NCBI GenBank assembly: GCA_945876405.1
Contig: CAMCOJ010000057.1
Coordinates: 1 to 9,858, forward strand
Length of the DNA stretch: 9,858 nt
Direction of reading: 5' to 3'
Origin: an uncultured Ruminococcus sp.
GTDB lineage: Bacteria > Bacillota > Clostridia > Oscillospirales > Ruminococcaceae
The notes beneath the pieces are model-generated. The model was not told where the DNA came from. It saw only the letters and a program-made list of their open reading frames with translations, and made no database searches. Below are positions 1 through 6,335 of the stretch, in pieces. How positions within the stretch are numbered: the stretch's first letter is position 1; every line of letters begins with the position of its first letter. Both the position numbers and the translations under genes were made by a program.

Positions 1-1160
1 TTTCCGCAGTCTGCAGGAACAGTATATATACTGTCTGATGATCTGAAGAATTCAGGAAGCTCCGATTTGCAGTCGTTAATGTAAATATATGATTTTTTAT
101 ATGTGTTGTTCAGTACTGAAAGATTGTGGAATACCTCGTCCGATAAAACAGGTGAGATGTACAGTGTGTGTGAAAAATGGGCATCTGAATTTTCAAATTT
201 GTGGTGAATAAATGCACTGAAACTGTTTCTGTATGTACCCGAGGTGAAAATTGCTCCCATAAATCCTGAAAAATCGTCCGCAGATGTAATTTTTTCATTT
301 CGAAGGCATTTTAATTCAGGGTCAAACCAGCATATTCTGTGTGAAACACCGTTTTTTATCATATAATGGGAGAGAGACATAGCTGTTTCGATTGCAGCAT
401 CATTTTTGGAGAATCTGTCTTCAGAGTTTTCGTCAGTACAGAATTCAAAAAGTATAATAACCTGGCTGCTTACCGGAAGACTGTATTCCTTAACCATAAG
501 CTCGTCAAGTTTTGTTGAAAGATTCCAGTGTATTCTGTTGAGTTTGTCACCGTAGACATATTCACGTATATTGAATATCTCTGTACAGTCGTCTCCCGGT
601 TTGTTTTTTGAAAATTCATCACTTTCTGATATGCCGCTGAGATTTACCTCGATAGAGGGACTGATGTTTACAAGCGAGGGAACAACGGCTATTTCCTGTG
701 ATATATTAAGATTAATTGTTTTCGAAAACAGTTTGATATAGTCATATATCTTAAGATTTTTCAGCGTTACCTTTACTTTTCCGCAGTGTGCATAGGAAAC
801 ACTGAACTTTATGCTCTGCTCATTGTCGGAAGAAACCGGCAGCAAAGTGGTCAGTGTCTGGCATTCATCTGTAAGGGTGTTTTTTATTGAAACTGTCGCC
901 ATGGCACATGATACAGGGAGGAGAGAGTGGTTTTTTATTTTGACTATTATTCTTGTATCGGTATTTCTCGGTACAGTACGTGTTTCGATATCCATTGATG
1001 CAGTGATTTTCCTTGAAACATGAGAAAGCAGTGCAAGCTGCAGAAAGGGAAAAATAACTGTTATGATCAGAGTGAGAAGCGACATACTGTCGATAAACAG
1101 AATGTAGAAAAGTACCATGGAGGCGAGCAGAACCAGATAGACTATTTTGCTTTTTATCAT
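1..1160 (-). CDS. DUF58 domain protein, C-terminus cut by the left edge
   Basis: An open frame of 386 codons runs from an ATG at 1160 to the window edge without a stop, so the gene is partial. The start is supported by AAGGAG at 1168-1173 (7 nt spacing) and by a one-base overlap (TGATG) with the stop of the upstream MoxR gene. Residues about 6-45 form two hydrophobic membrane segments. A beta-rich extracytoplasmic-type region follows, then the DUF58 signature at about residues 198-226: IREYVYGDKLNRIHW followed by LMVKEY, matching the family pattern of IRxYxxGDxxRxIHW and a later LMVxE. The rest resembles the von Willebrand A-like fold that follows in this family. DUF58 proteins are membrane proteins nearly always encoded beside MoxR ATPases, and their biochemical role is poorly defined. 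Further genes, often a transglutaminase-like protein, commonly follow and would lie beyond the edge. Family assignment is firm; function is not. Confidence 0.9.
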   Translation of the reverse strand, partial: MIKSKIVYLVLLASMVLFYILFIDSMSLLTLIITVIFPFLQLALLSHVSRKITASMDIETRTVPRNTDTRIIVKIKNHSLLPVSCAMATVSIKNTLTDECQTLTTLLPVSSDNEQSIKFSVSYAHCGKVKVTLKNLKIYDYIKLFSKTINLNISQEIAVVPSLVNISPSIEVNLSGISESDEFSKNKPGDDCTEIFNIREYVYGDKLNRIHWNLSTKLDELMVKEYSLPVSSQVIILFEFCTDENSEDRFSKNDAAIETAMSLSHYMIKNGVSHRICWFDPELKCLRNEKITSADDFSGFMGAIFTSGTYRNSFSAFIHHKFENSDAHFSHTLYISPVLSDEVFHNLSVLNNTYKKSYIYINDCKSELPEFFRSSDSIYTVPADCG

Positions 1161-2125
1161 CAGAAAGCTCCTTGTCCTGCACTGATCTCAGGCTTTCTTA
1201 CTGAACCGGCAATTTCATCAAGAATCTGCTTTGCTGTTATGTTGTTTATTTTGGCATTGGAACTAAGTATAAGACGGTGTGCAAATACATCTTCATACAT
1301 ATACATTACATCATCCGGAATAACGTAGCTGCGTCCCTTGAGAAGCGCAGTTGCCTTTGAGGCTGCCATAAGAGCGATAGCGCCTCTTGTACTTATGCCA
1401 AGCTTAAGCATAGGATGCTGTCTTGTAGCCTGAGCAAGATGTGTAATGTACATGTAGATTTTGTCGTCAACAAAGATATTTTCAACAACTTTCTGCAGAG
1501 AAACAAGGGTTTCAGCATTTGCTATGGAATTAATGTATTCGAGAGGATTATAGTTTGATCTTGATTTGAGAATTTCCATTTCACTTGCAGCATCAGGGTA
1601 TCCCATGGATATTTTTATCATGAAACGGTCAAGCTGTGATTCAGGGAGTTCCTGAGTTCCTACTGAGCCTATAGGGTTCTGCGTGGCAAGAACAATAAAA
1701 GGCTTTGGAAGTTCATGTGTTGTTCCGTCAACAGTAACTCTTCCTTCTTCCATTATCTCAAGGAGAGCGGACTGGGTTTTGCTTGATGTACGGTTGATCT
1801 CGTCGGCGAGCAGGAGGTTACACATTGAAGCGCCCGGTTTGAATTCAAAATTACCTGTTTGTTTGTTGTATACAGTAAATCCTGTTATATCAGTAGGAAG
1901 AACATCAGGTGTAAACTGAACTCTGTTGTATTCGAGTGAAAGAGATTTTGAAAATGCAAGAGCCAGTGTTGTTTTTCCTACTCCAGGAATATCTTCAAGG
2001 AGTATATGACCTTTTGCAAGTATGGCAAGGAGTATTTTTATTATTATTTTGTCCTTGCCTATAACTGCTTTTTTTACCTCGTCTATTATGAGTCTGACTG
2101 ATTTTATTGAATTTACATTTGTCAT
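1160..2125 (-). CDS. MoxR-family AAA+ ATPase
   Basis: The 321-residue product has the full MoxR AAA_3 layout. Walker A is EDIPGVGKTT at residues 44-53 (K51), Walker B is LLLADEINR at 104-112 (D108, E109), sensor 1 is ATQNP at 147-151, and the arginine-finger segment ESQLDRF is at 162-168. A C-terminal lid carries GISTRGA, a sensor-2-like region. Length is typical for the family. MoxR ATPases act as cytoplasmic chaperone-like machines that assemble or activate partner proteins. The partner is usually the DUF58/VWA protein encoded next to them, and here that gene starts inside this gene's stop codon, which implies translational coupling. The start ATG (2123-2125) has a modest AAAGAAG at 2136-2142 upstream. 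A strong sigma-A-type promoter precedes the gene at 2174-2202. The substrate cannot be deduced from this sequence. Confidence 0.95.
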   Translation of the reverse strand: MTNVNSIKSVRLIIDEVKKAVIGKDKIIIKILLAILAKGHILLEDIPGVGKTTLALAFSKSLSLEYNRVQFTPDVLPTDITGFTVYNKQTGNFEFKPGASMCNLLLADEINRTSSKTQSALLEIMEEGRVTVDGTTHELPKPFIVLATQNPIGSVGTQELPESQLDRFMIKISMGYPDAASEMEILKSRSNYNPLEYINSIANAETLVSLQKVVENIFVDDKIYMYITHLAQATRQHPMLKLGISTRGAIALMAASKATALLKGRSYVIPDDVMYMYEDVFAHRLILSSNAKINNITAKQILDEIAGSVRKPEISAGQGAF

Positions 2126-2173
2126 TTTTTATGCACTTCTTTCATTTGTTTTTCTGTAAAAATACTAATCTAT

Positions 2174-2202
2174 ATTATAGCATTTTTTTGTTCTCTTTTC
2201 AA
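2174..2202 (-). promoter_or_regulatory. Sigma-A promoter for the moxR-DUF58 operon
   Basis: Read on the minus strand, TTGAAA (2197-2202) is followed after exactly 17 bp by TATAAT (2174-2179), giving 11 of 12 consensus positions. The predicted start is about 2167, which leaves a leader of about 42 nt before the moxR ATG. No other credible promoter was seen for this operon. Confidence 0.8.
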
Positions 2203-2213
2203 CTTATTTTTAT

Positions 2214-2242
2214 TTGACACTTTGAGCCAGTACTGATATAAT
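2214..2242 (+). promoter_or_regulatory. Perfect-consensus sigma-A promoter for the chrA operon
   Basis: TTGACA (2214-2219) and TATAAT (2237-2242) are separated by 17 bp, the exact sigma-70/sigma-A consensus with optimal spacing. The predicted start is near 2249, about 40 nt upstream of the first ATG. The -35 box lies only 11 bp from the -35 box of the divergent moxR promoter, so two polymerases would probably interfere or a regulator between them could act on both. Such a promoter suggests constitutive or repressor-controlled expression. Confidence 0.88.
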
Positions 2243-2288
2243 ATTATAGTGAACGTCAGAAAAATACACTGGAAAAGAGGATGTTTTG

Positions 2289-2831
2289 ATGAAAGAACTG
2301 ATACAGCTGTATCTTGCTTTTTTCAGGATAGGCGGTCTGACCTTTGGAGGAGGCCTGACAATGCTGCCTATGCTGAAACACGAACTTGTTGAAAAAAAGG
2401 GGTGGGTTACGGAGGATGATCTGCTTGATTACTATGCAGTAGGACAGTGTACTCCGGGTATAATCGCAGTAAATGTATCAACCTTTGTAGGTTATAAGAG
2501 AAAAGGAATACCGGGAGCAGTTTTCTCAACTCTTGGAATGATAAGTCCGTCTCTTGTTATTATTTCTGTAATTGCTGCTTTTCTTAAACAGTTTATGGAC
2601 TATCCTGCTGTTGTCCATGCCACTGCAGGAATAAAGGCTGTAGTTTGTGCCCTGATGCTTAACACAGTTATTACCATGGGAAAGAAAACTCTTGTAAACC
2701 GCATAAGTGTTTTTATCTGCATCGCAGGTTTTCTCCTTGCCATGTTTACTCCGGTTCCTTCCGTTCTTCTGGTTATCGTATCGGGACTGACAGGTATTAT
2801 TTTATATAAGGCAGGTAAACTTCAGCCATGA
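2289..2831 (+). CDS. chrA: Chromate transporter family protein, first half of a split pair
   Basis: This 180-residue integral membrane protein is one of two adjacent single-domain ChrA-type proteins. Visible family signatures are FFRIGGLTFGGG at residues 11-22, a later QCTPGIIAVNVSTFVGY stretch with the conserved TPG and N positions, and several hydrophobic helices to the C-terminus. Short-chain ChrA proteins are about half the length of classical roughly 400-residue ChrA and act as pairs; the family exports chromate, taken up as a sulfate analogue, using the proton motive force. I chose the ATG at 2289 because AGAGG at 2276-2280 sits 8 nt upstream; a TTG one codon earlier is less likely. The stop overlaps the next start as ATGA, so the two are coupled. 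In gut-type Clostridia the true substrate may not be chromate. Family is firm, substrate is inferred. Confidence 0.92.
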   Translation: MKELIQLYLAFFRIGGLTFGGGLTMLPMLKHELVEKKGWVTEDDLLDYYAVGQCTPGIIAVNVSTFVGYKRKGIPGAVFSTLGMISPSLVIISVIAAFLKQFMDYPAVVHATAGIKAVVCALMLNTVITMGKKTLVNRISVFICIAGFLLAMFTPVPSVLLVIVSGLTGIILYKAGKLQP

Positions 2832-3385
2832 AAGTATTTTTAGATCTTTTTATCGAATTTTTTCAGATAGGACTTTTCGCGGTGGGCGGCGGTCCGGCAA
2901 CTATTCCGTTCCTTATGGATATTCCCGACAGGCATACCTGGTATACACGGGCTGATGTGGTTAATATGCTTGCAGTAAGCGAGAGTACGCCTGGTCCGAT
3001 AGGGATAAATATGGCTACATATGCAGGTTTCAGCGCTGCCGGTGTTCCCGGAGGGATAGTCGCCACTTTTTCGCTTGTTCTTCCGAGTCTTATTGTAATC
3101 ATTCTGGTAGCAAAAATTCTTGAAAAATTCAGCACAAATCCATATGTAAAATCAGCGTTTTCGGGGATAAGACCTCTGGTAACCGGACTTATAGCAACTG
3201 CTGTATACAGTATTTTTCAGACAGCTCTTTTTACTGCTGAAGACGGAAGTTTTCAGATTCTTATTCCTTCAGCCGTGCTGTGTGTAATTCTCTTTGCACT
3301 GATGAATGTAAAAAAGCTGAAAAAGATTCATCCTTTTTTCTGGATGGTTGCCGGTGCCGCTGCAGGTATCATTTTTAAAATGTAA
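2828..3385 (+). CDS. chrA: Chromate transporter family protein, second half of a split pair
   Basis: The 185-residue product is homologous to its upstream neighbour and repeats the same motifs: EFFQIGLFAVGGG near residues 10-22 and ESTPGPIGINMATYAGF around residue 55. These are closer to the classical ChrA consensus (TPGP, N, AT) than in the first protein. Hydrophobic helices fill the remainder and the chain ends in a lysine/methionine-tipped tail. The start codon lies within the ATGA overlap (2828-2831), and only a weak purine-rich site precedes it, which fits translational coupling and equal production of both halves. A heterodimer with antiparallel topology is the model for such pairs and is an inference here. 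Confidence 0.92.
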   Translation: MKVFLDLFIEFFQIGLFAVGGGPATIPFLMDIPDRHTWYTRADVVNMLAVSESTPGPIGINMATYAGFSAAGVPGGIVATFSLVLPSLIVIILVAKILEKFSTNPYVKSAFSGIRPLVTGLIATAVYSIFQTALFTAEDGSFQILIPSAVLCVILFALMNVKKLKKIHPFFWMVAGAAAGIIFKM

Positions 3386-3409
3386 TTTTACTCAGAAAGA
3401 AGAATAAAA

Positions 3410-4291
3410 ATGAATACATCCGATTATAAAAAGGGAGTTATGTACATAATTGCCTCTGCATTCTGTTTCGCACTTATGAATCTTTTTATAAGACTTGCCG
3501 GAGATGTTCCGACAATGCAGAAATGTTTTTTCAGAAATTTCTTCGCACTTCTCATTTCCGTAATTACACTTATAAAAACAGGTACACCGTTTAAGATTGG
3601 TAAGGGCAATACAAAATATCTTGTTATCAGATCTCTTTCAGGAGGCCTCGGGATGCTCTGCAATTTCTACGCAGTTGATCATATGGCAATATCAGACGCA
3701 TCCATGCTTAACAAGCTTTCTCCGTTTTTTGCAGTTATTTTCTCGGTTTTTGTACTGGGTGAAAAGGCAAACAGATATGAGTGGGCAGCTGTAATATGTG
3801 CATTTATCGGAACCCTGTTCGTTGTAAAACCGTCATTTAACTTTGAGGCTGCGTCCTCAGTTGCCGGTCTTGCAGGTGTTGCAGGTGGACTTGGTGCCGG
3901 ACTTGCATATTCATTTGTCCGTAAACTTGGAATGCGCGGAGAAAACAGTATGATAGTGGTTGCTTTTTTCTCGGGATTTACAACACTTATGCTTACACCA
4001 AATCTTATCTTTAACTATACTCCTATGACGGGAAAGCAGTGGATTTTCCTTGTTCTTACAGGACTTGCAGCTGCCGGCGGCCAGATAGGTATCACGAGTG
4101 CCTATGCCAAGGCTCCGGCAAAGGAGATTTCAGTATATGATTTTTCGATTGTTATATTTGCAGCTATACTCGGTTTTGTTTTCCTTAACCAGAAGCCTGA
4201 TATTCTCAGTGTTATCGGCTATGTGATTATTATTGGAACAGCTGTGATAAAATGGTATTATACAGTGAAAAAATACAGCAGGACGGCATAG
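3410..4291 (+). CDS. EamA/DMT-superfamily transporter
   Basis: This 293-residue, very hydrophobic protein is consistent with the ten-helix drug/metabolite transporter architecture of two tandem EamA domains, roughly residues 8-137 and 150-285. The first domain begins with YIIASAFCFALMNLFIRL and continues with a conserved RN pair after helix 2. The second contains GLGAGLAYSFVRKLG and the late segment with FAAILGFVFLNQKPD, typical of the family's helices 9-10. These proteins move small metabolites or amino acids across the cytoplasmic membrane, and the specific substrate cannot be predicted. The gene starts 24 nt after the chrA pair with only a weak purine-rich site (3394-3402), so it is probably the third gene of the same transcript. 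No obvious terminator follows it, so read-through into the next gene is possible. Confidence 0.88.
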   Translation: MNTSDYKKGVMYIIASAFCFALMNLFIRLAGDVPTMQKCFFRNFFALLISVITLIKTGTPFKIGKGNTKYLVIRSLSGGLGMLCNFYAVDHMAISDASMLNKLSPFFAVIFSVFVLGEKANRYEWAAVICAFIGTLFVVKPSFNFEAASSVAGLAGVAGGLGAGLAYSFVRKLGMRGENSMIVVAFFSGFTTLMLTPNLIFNYTPMTGKQWIFLVLTGLAAAGGQIGITSAYAKAPAKEISVYDFSIVIFAAILGFVFLNQKPDILSVIGYVIIIGTAVIKWYYTVKKYSRTA

Positions 4292-4306
4292 AGAAAAAGA
4301 ATGCAC

Positions 4307-4335
4307 TTGCTATTGCCGGAAATCCGGTATATAAT
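4307..4335 (+). promoter_or_regulatory. Sigma-A-like promoter for the VanY-like gene, with palindrome in the spacer
   Basis: TTGCTA (4307-4312) and TATAAT (4330-4335) are separated by 17 bp. The spacer holds a short inverted repeat, CCGGA-aa-TCCGG (4316-4327). The predicted start is about 4342, giving a leader of about 100 nt. The placement implies that the VanY-like gene has its own promoter in addition to any read-through from the transporter operon. Confidence 0.65.
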
Positions 4336-4339
4336 TATA

Positions 4340-4367
4340 GTGAACAAAAAAATATTTTTTCGTTCAC
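4340..4367. repeat. 28-bp inverted repeat at the predicted transcription start
   Basis: GTGAAC (4340-4345) and GTTCAC (4362-4367) are perfect inverted arms. Inside them, after one A/C mismatch, runs of six A and six T pair around a central TA. The element begins 5 bp after the -10 box, so it covers the predicted start and the first transcribed bases. It could be an operator or form a 5'-terminal mRNA hairpin. It is not followed by a T-run outside the stem, so I do not call it a terminator. Confidence 0.55.
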
Positions 4368-4426
4368 CGGTGCCGATATGCACGGAGTGACCGCAGGGAA
4401 CGGATGTGCAAGGCAATATAAAACAG

Positions 4427-4432
4427 AAAGGA
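4427..4432 (+). promoter_or_regulatory. Ribosome binding site that fixes the VanY-like start
   Basis: AAAGGA lies 8 nt before the ATG at 4441. The reading frame is open further upstream to 4252, overlapping the transporter gene, but no ribosome binding site or membrane-protein-like sequence supports a start there. The signal-anchor begins directly after the ATG at 4441. Confidence 0.8.
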
Positions 4433-4440
4433 ATGATTTG

Positions 4441-5412
4441 ATGTCTTCGCGTTCCTCACGTAAAAGACGTATCAGATATGACAGACTTATCAGTACACTG
4501 CTGATTCCTGTAGTTTTTTTAATTATTCTGATTGCAGTTATTACATCATCATGCGGTTCAGATAAAGAATCCAAAGAAACTTCTGAAAATCCGGCAGTAA
4601 GTGATGAATCATCCAGAGTAAACAAAAACGGAAATCCTGAGTATGAAATTAAATATCTTAAGCGCAGTGATATTTACAAGGGAAGTCTTATTCTTGTAAA
4701 TGACAGTCATGAATATCTTGCTTCTCCGGAGGACGAATCTCTGACAGGCATTGATGAGATAAAAAATGATTATTACAGTATAAGAAATATCGGCATGAAA
4801 ATGGACACGCTTGCTCTTAAGAATTTTAACAGTATGATGAGTGGTTTTTACCAGCAGTATTCTGACAGAAGTATTATGATTACGGAAGGATATGTTTCTG
4901 CCAATCATCAGAATATGCTTTATAATCAGGCACTTGAGAATTCTCTTTACGAAAGTAAGGGAGGATTTTCTGAACATCAGACAGGACTTGCTGTTGATCT
5001 CGGAATATATCCGGATACAGGAGAGTCCTACAGGTATGTTCCGGATGAAAAATATTCATGGATAAAGGAAAACTGTACGAAGTATGGATTTATCCAGCGA
5101 TATCCGGAAGGCAAATCGGACAAGACTGGTGTCAGTGATCATACAGAACATTTCCGGTATGTAGGAATTCCTCATGCAGACTATATCACGGAAAATAATC
5201 TCACACTTGAAGAGTATCTTCAGATGATGAAAAAATACGCATATACAAATAAAACTCTCTCCATATCCTGTAATTCAAAGGATTATGAAGTATACTACAT
5301 AAAGGCTGATGACGAAAACAGTGACAGTGTTGAGGTATATGTTCCGCAAAGTAATCCGTATACTATTTCCGGGAACAATGCTGATGGATTTATTATTACA
5401 GTTGAGAAATAA
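4441..5412 (+). CDS. VanY-like D,D-carboxypeptidase family protein (M15B), atypical active site
   Basis: The 323-residue product starts with an Arg/Lys-rich stretch (residues 4-15), then a hydrophobic segment (about 16-36) and a Cys at 38. It is thus either a signal-anchored or, less typically, a lipidated extracytoplasmic protein. A Ser/Glu-rich linker leads to a VanY/M15B domain at about 110-270. The zinc motif SEHQTGLAVD (177-186) supplies H179 and D186, and HFRYVG (237-242) supplies the third ligand H237. Family members normally have SGYRS and ExWHFRYVG. Here the first is EGYVS (V152 where Arg normally binds the substrate carboxylate) and the second is HTEHFRYVG (H234 where the catalytic Glu normally lies). 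M15B enzymes trim terminal D-Ala from peptidoglycan stem peptides; with these changes the activity may be altered or lost. A roughly 55-residue C-terminal extension of unknown role follows. The gene has its own promoter and a terminator after it. Confidence 0.85.
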   Translation: MSSRSSRKRRIRYDRLISTLLIPVVFLIILIAVITSSCGSDKESKETSENPAVSDESSRVNKNGNPEYEIKYLKRSDIYKGSLILVNDSHEYLASPEDESLTGIDEIKNDYYSIRNIGMKMDTLALKNFNSMMSGFYQQYSDRSIMITEGYVSANHQNMLYNQALENSLYESKGGFSEHQTGLAVDLGIYPDTGESYRYVPDEKYSWIKENCTKYGFIQRYPEGKSDKTGVSDHTEHFRYVGIPHADYITENNLTLEEYLQMMKKYAYTNKTLSISCNSKDYEVYYIKADDENSDSVEVYVPQSNPYTISGNNADGFIITVEK

Positions 5413-5443
5413 ACGGATAAATATCAGTAAAAATACGCAGATA

Positions 5444-5509
5444 CAGGCGACCGAAGAGACTGCAGAGCTTTTGACAGGCTTTGCAGTCTTTTCAGTCGCC
5501 TGCATTTTT
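5444..5509. terminator. Bidirectional terminator between convergent cell-wall genes
   Basis: A long imperfect hairpin has outer arms CAGGCGAC (5444-5451) and GTCGCCTG (5495-5502) and inner pairing of AGACTGCA with TGCAGTCT, around a loop near 5470-5477. On the plus strand it is followed by CATTTTTG (5503-5510), ending the VanY-like transcript. On the minus strand a T-run (complement of 5429-5433) follows about 10 nt after the stem, serving the amidase gene, whose stop is at 5512-5514. Confidence 0.85.
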
Positions 5510-5511
5510 GT

Positions 5512-6255
5512 TTATCCTTTGACGACAAACATGGAATTTGCGTATCCTGTTGTTCCTCGGTAATTAATAACATACCAGTTGCCGTACTGTCCGTATATTG
5601 TAAGTTCTGCACCGTTCGGGACAGAACCTATAACAGCGGAACTGATTGAAGGGTATTTTCTGATATTTACTGACGAGCCCGGATTTGTAACAGCATAGCC
5701 TTTTGAGGTCGGACCGGCGGGTATGAAAGGAATTCCGAAGTAATCACAAAGTGAGGCAGTGAGGTTCGCCGCTAAGTTTTCAAGGTTTGACTTTATCCAT
5801 TTTTCATCTTCGGGATTGTCATGATATCCCAGTTCAGCAAGAACTGCAACAGCACGGGTATTCAGAACTTCACCGAGGGTATTTGTCGGAACGGCTCTTA
5901 CTTTGTCAGGAAGGGGATAAAGCGGTTCAAGGTTATTGGCAATTATTGTTGCAAGATTCCGGCTGCTCTGACTTGCAGGAGCATAGTAAATATCTATCCC
6001 TCTGAGCTGTCCTTTCAGATTGTCCGGGGCAGCATTTGTATGGAGAGCGAGATGGACATCGTAGTTTCCGGAGTTTGAGTCGGTTATGGCACCGGTAAAC
6101 TGCCTGTCAGGATCATTTCGCACATAACGGATTCCGCTTGACCTCAGGTAAGGTTCCATCCGGTCGGCAAGCAGATTCATATAGTATTCCTCGCTTCCTC
6201 CTGAAACATACAGATTTGATTCCTGAGTGGAGGGACTTAAAAAAACACTTGGCAT
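5512..6255 (-). CDS. N-acetylmuramoyl-L-alanine amidase (Amidase_3 type) with SH3b domain
   Basis: This 247-residue protein has an Amidase_3-like catalytic domain at about residues 2-173 and a C-terminal bacterial SH3 domain at about 186-246 (SVNIRKYPSISSAVIG, then GNWYVINYRGTTGYA). Such enzymes cut the bond between N-acetylmuramic acid and the stem peptide. Recognisable motifs are DVHLALHTNA (H72), a glutamate pair E22/E23 in the expected ligand area, and AELGYHDN (E141). The canonical first zinc-ligand motif, DxGHGG, is replaced by LSPSTQ at 6-11. The start at 6255 is set by AAAGGAG 8 nt upstream; an in-frame ATG at 6339 lacks a site. There is no signal peptide. With sipL-spoIVA divergently encoded next door, release by mother-cell lysis, as for B. 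subtilis CwlC, is an attractive inference. A phage-endolysin-like origin is an alternative, although no phage genes are visible. Confidence 0.85.
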   Translation of the reverse strand: MPSVFLSPSTQESNLYVSGGSEEYYMNLLADRMEPYLRSSGIRYVRNDPDRQFTGAITDSNSGNYDVHLALHTNAAPDNLKGQLRGIDIYYAPASQSSRNLATIIANNLEPLYPLPDKVRAVPTNTLGEVLNTRAVAVLAELGYHDNPEDEKWIKSNLENLAANLTASLCDYFGIPFIPAGPTSKGYAVTNPGSSVNIRKYPSISSAVIGSVPNGAELTIYGQYGNWYVINYRGTTGYANSMFVVKG

Positions 6256-6263
6256 ATATTCAT

Positions 6264-6270
6264 CTCCTTT
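6264..6270 (-). promoter_or_regulatory. Ribosome binding site that fixes the amidase start
   Basis: AAAGGAG on the minus strand is spaced 8 nt from the ATG at 6253-6255. It rules in favour of the internal start over the upstream in-frame ATG at 6339. Confidence 0.85.
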
Positions 6271-6276
6271 TACAAT

Positions 6277-6304
6277 TATTTTATGTAAGTAAAAAAATAC
6301 TGTT
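6277..6304 (-). promoter_or_regulatory. Possible sigma-K-like promoter for the amidase
   Basis: On the minus strand AACA (6301-6304) is followed after 15 bp by CATAAAATA (6277-6285), which fits the B. subtilis sigma-K pattern mACm-N15/16-CATAnnnTA. The same bases also read as a weak sigma-A promoter, GTAACA-17-TAAAAT. Either would start transcription near 6271, leaving the ribosome binding site almost at the 5' end. The region is AT-rich and chance matches are likely, so this is tentative. Confidence 0.3.
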
Positions 6305-6314
6305 ACAGTATTTT
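6294..6314. repeat. 21-bp perfect palindrome, operator-like
   Basis: AAAATACTGT and ACAGTATTTT form perfect 10-bp arms around one central base (6304). The element sits in the 142-bp divergent intergenic region, 39 bp upstream of the amidase start and overlapping the -35 region of the possible amidase promoter. It is the right size and symmetry for a dimeric repressor site. The bound factor is unknown. Confidence 0.6.
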
Positions 6315-6335
6315 CATAAATATTATGATAATCTG

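Noticed and set aside
19..34. 16-bp palindrome ACAGTATATATACTGT
   Set aside because: It lies within the DUF58 coding sequence in an AT-alternating stretch. The partial likeness to the 6294-6314 palindrome is probably chance.
811..1328. Several overlapping short open frames on both strands
   Set aside because: They are shadows of the DUF58 and MoxR genes in other frames, without ribosome binding sites or recognisable protein features.
4340..4367. Inverted repeat as terminator of the transporter operon
   Set aside because: No T-run follows the stem on the plus strand, and it sits exactly at a promoter start, so an operator or leader hairpin is more likely.
4252..4440. In-frame upstream extension of the VanY-like gene
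   Set aside because: It overlaps the EamA gene and the promoter region, has no ribosome binding site, and the signal-anchor starts right after the ATG at 4441, which has AAAGGA 8 nt upstream.
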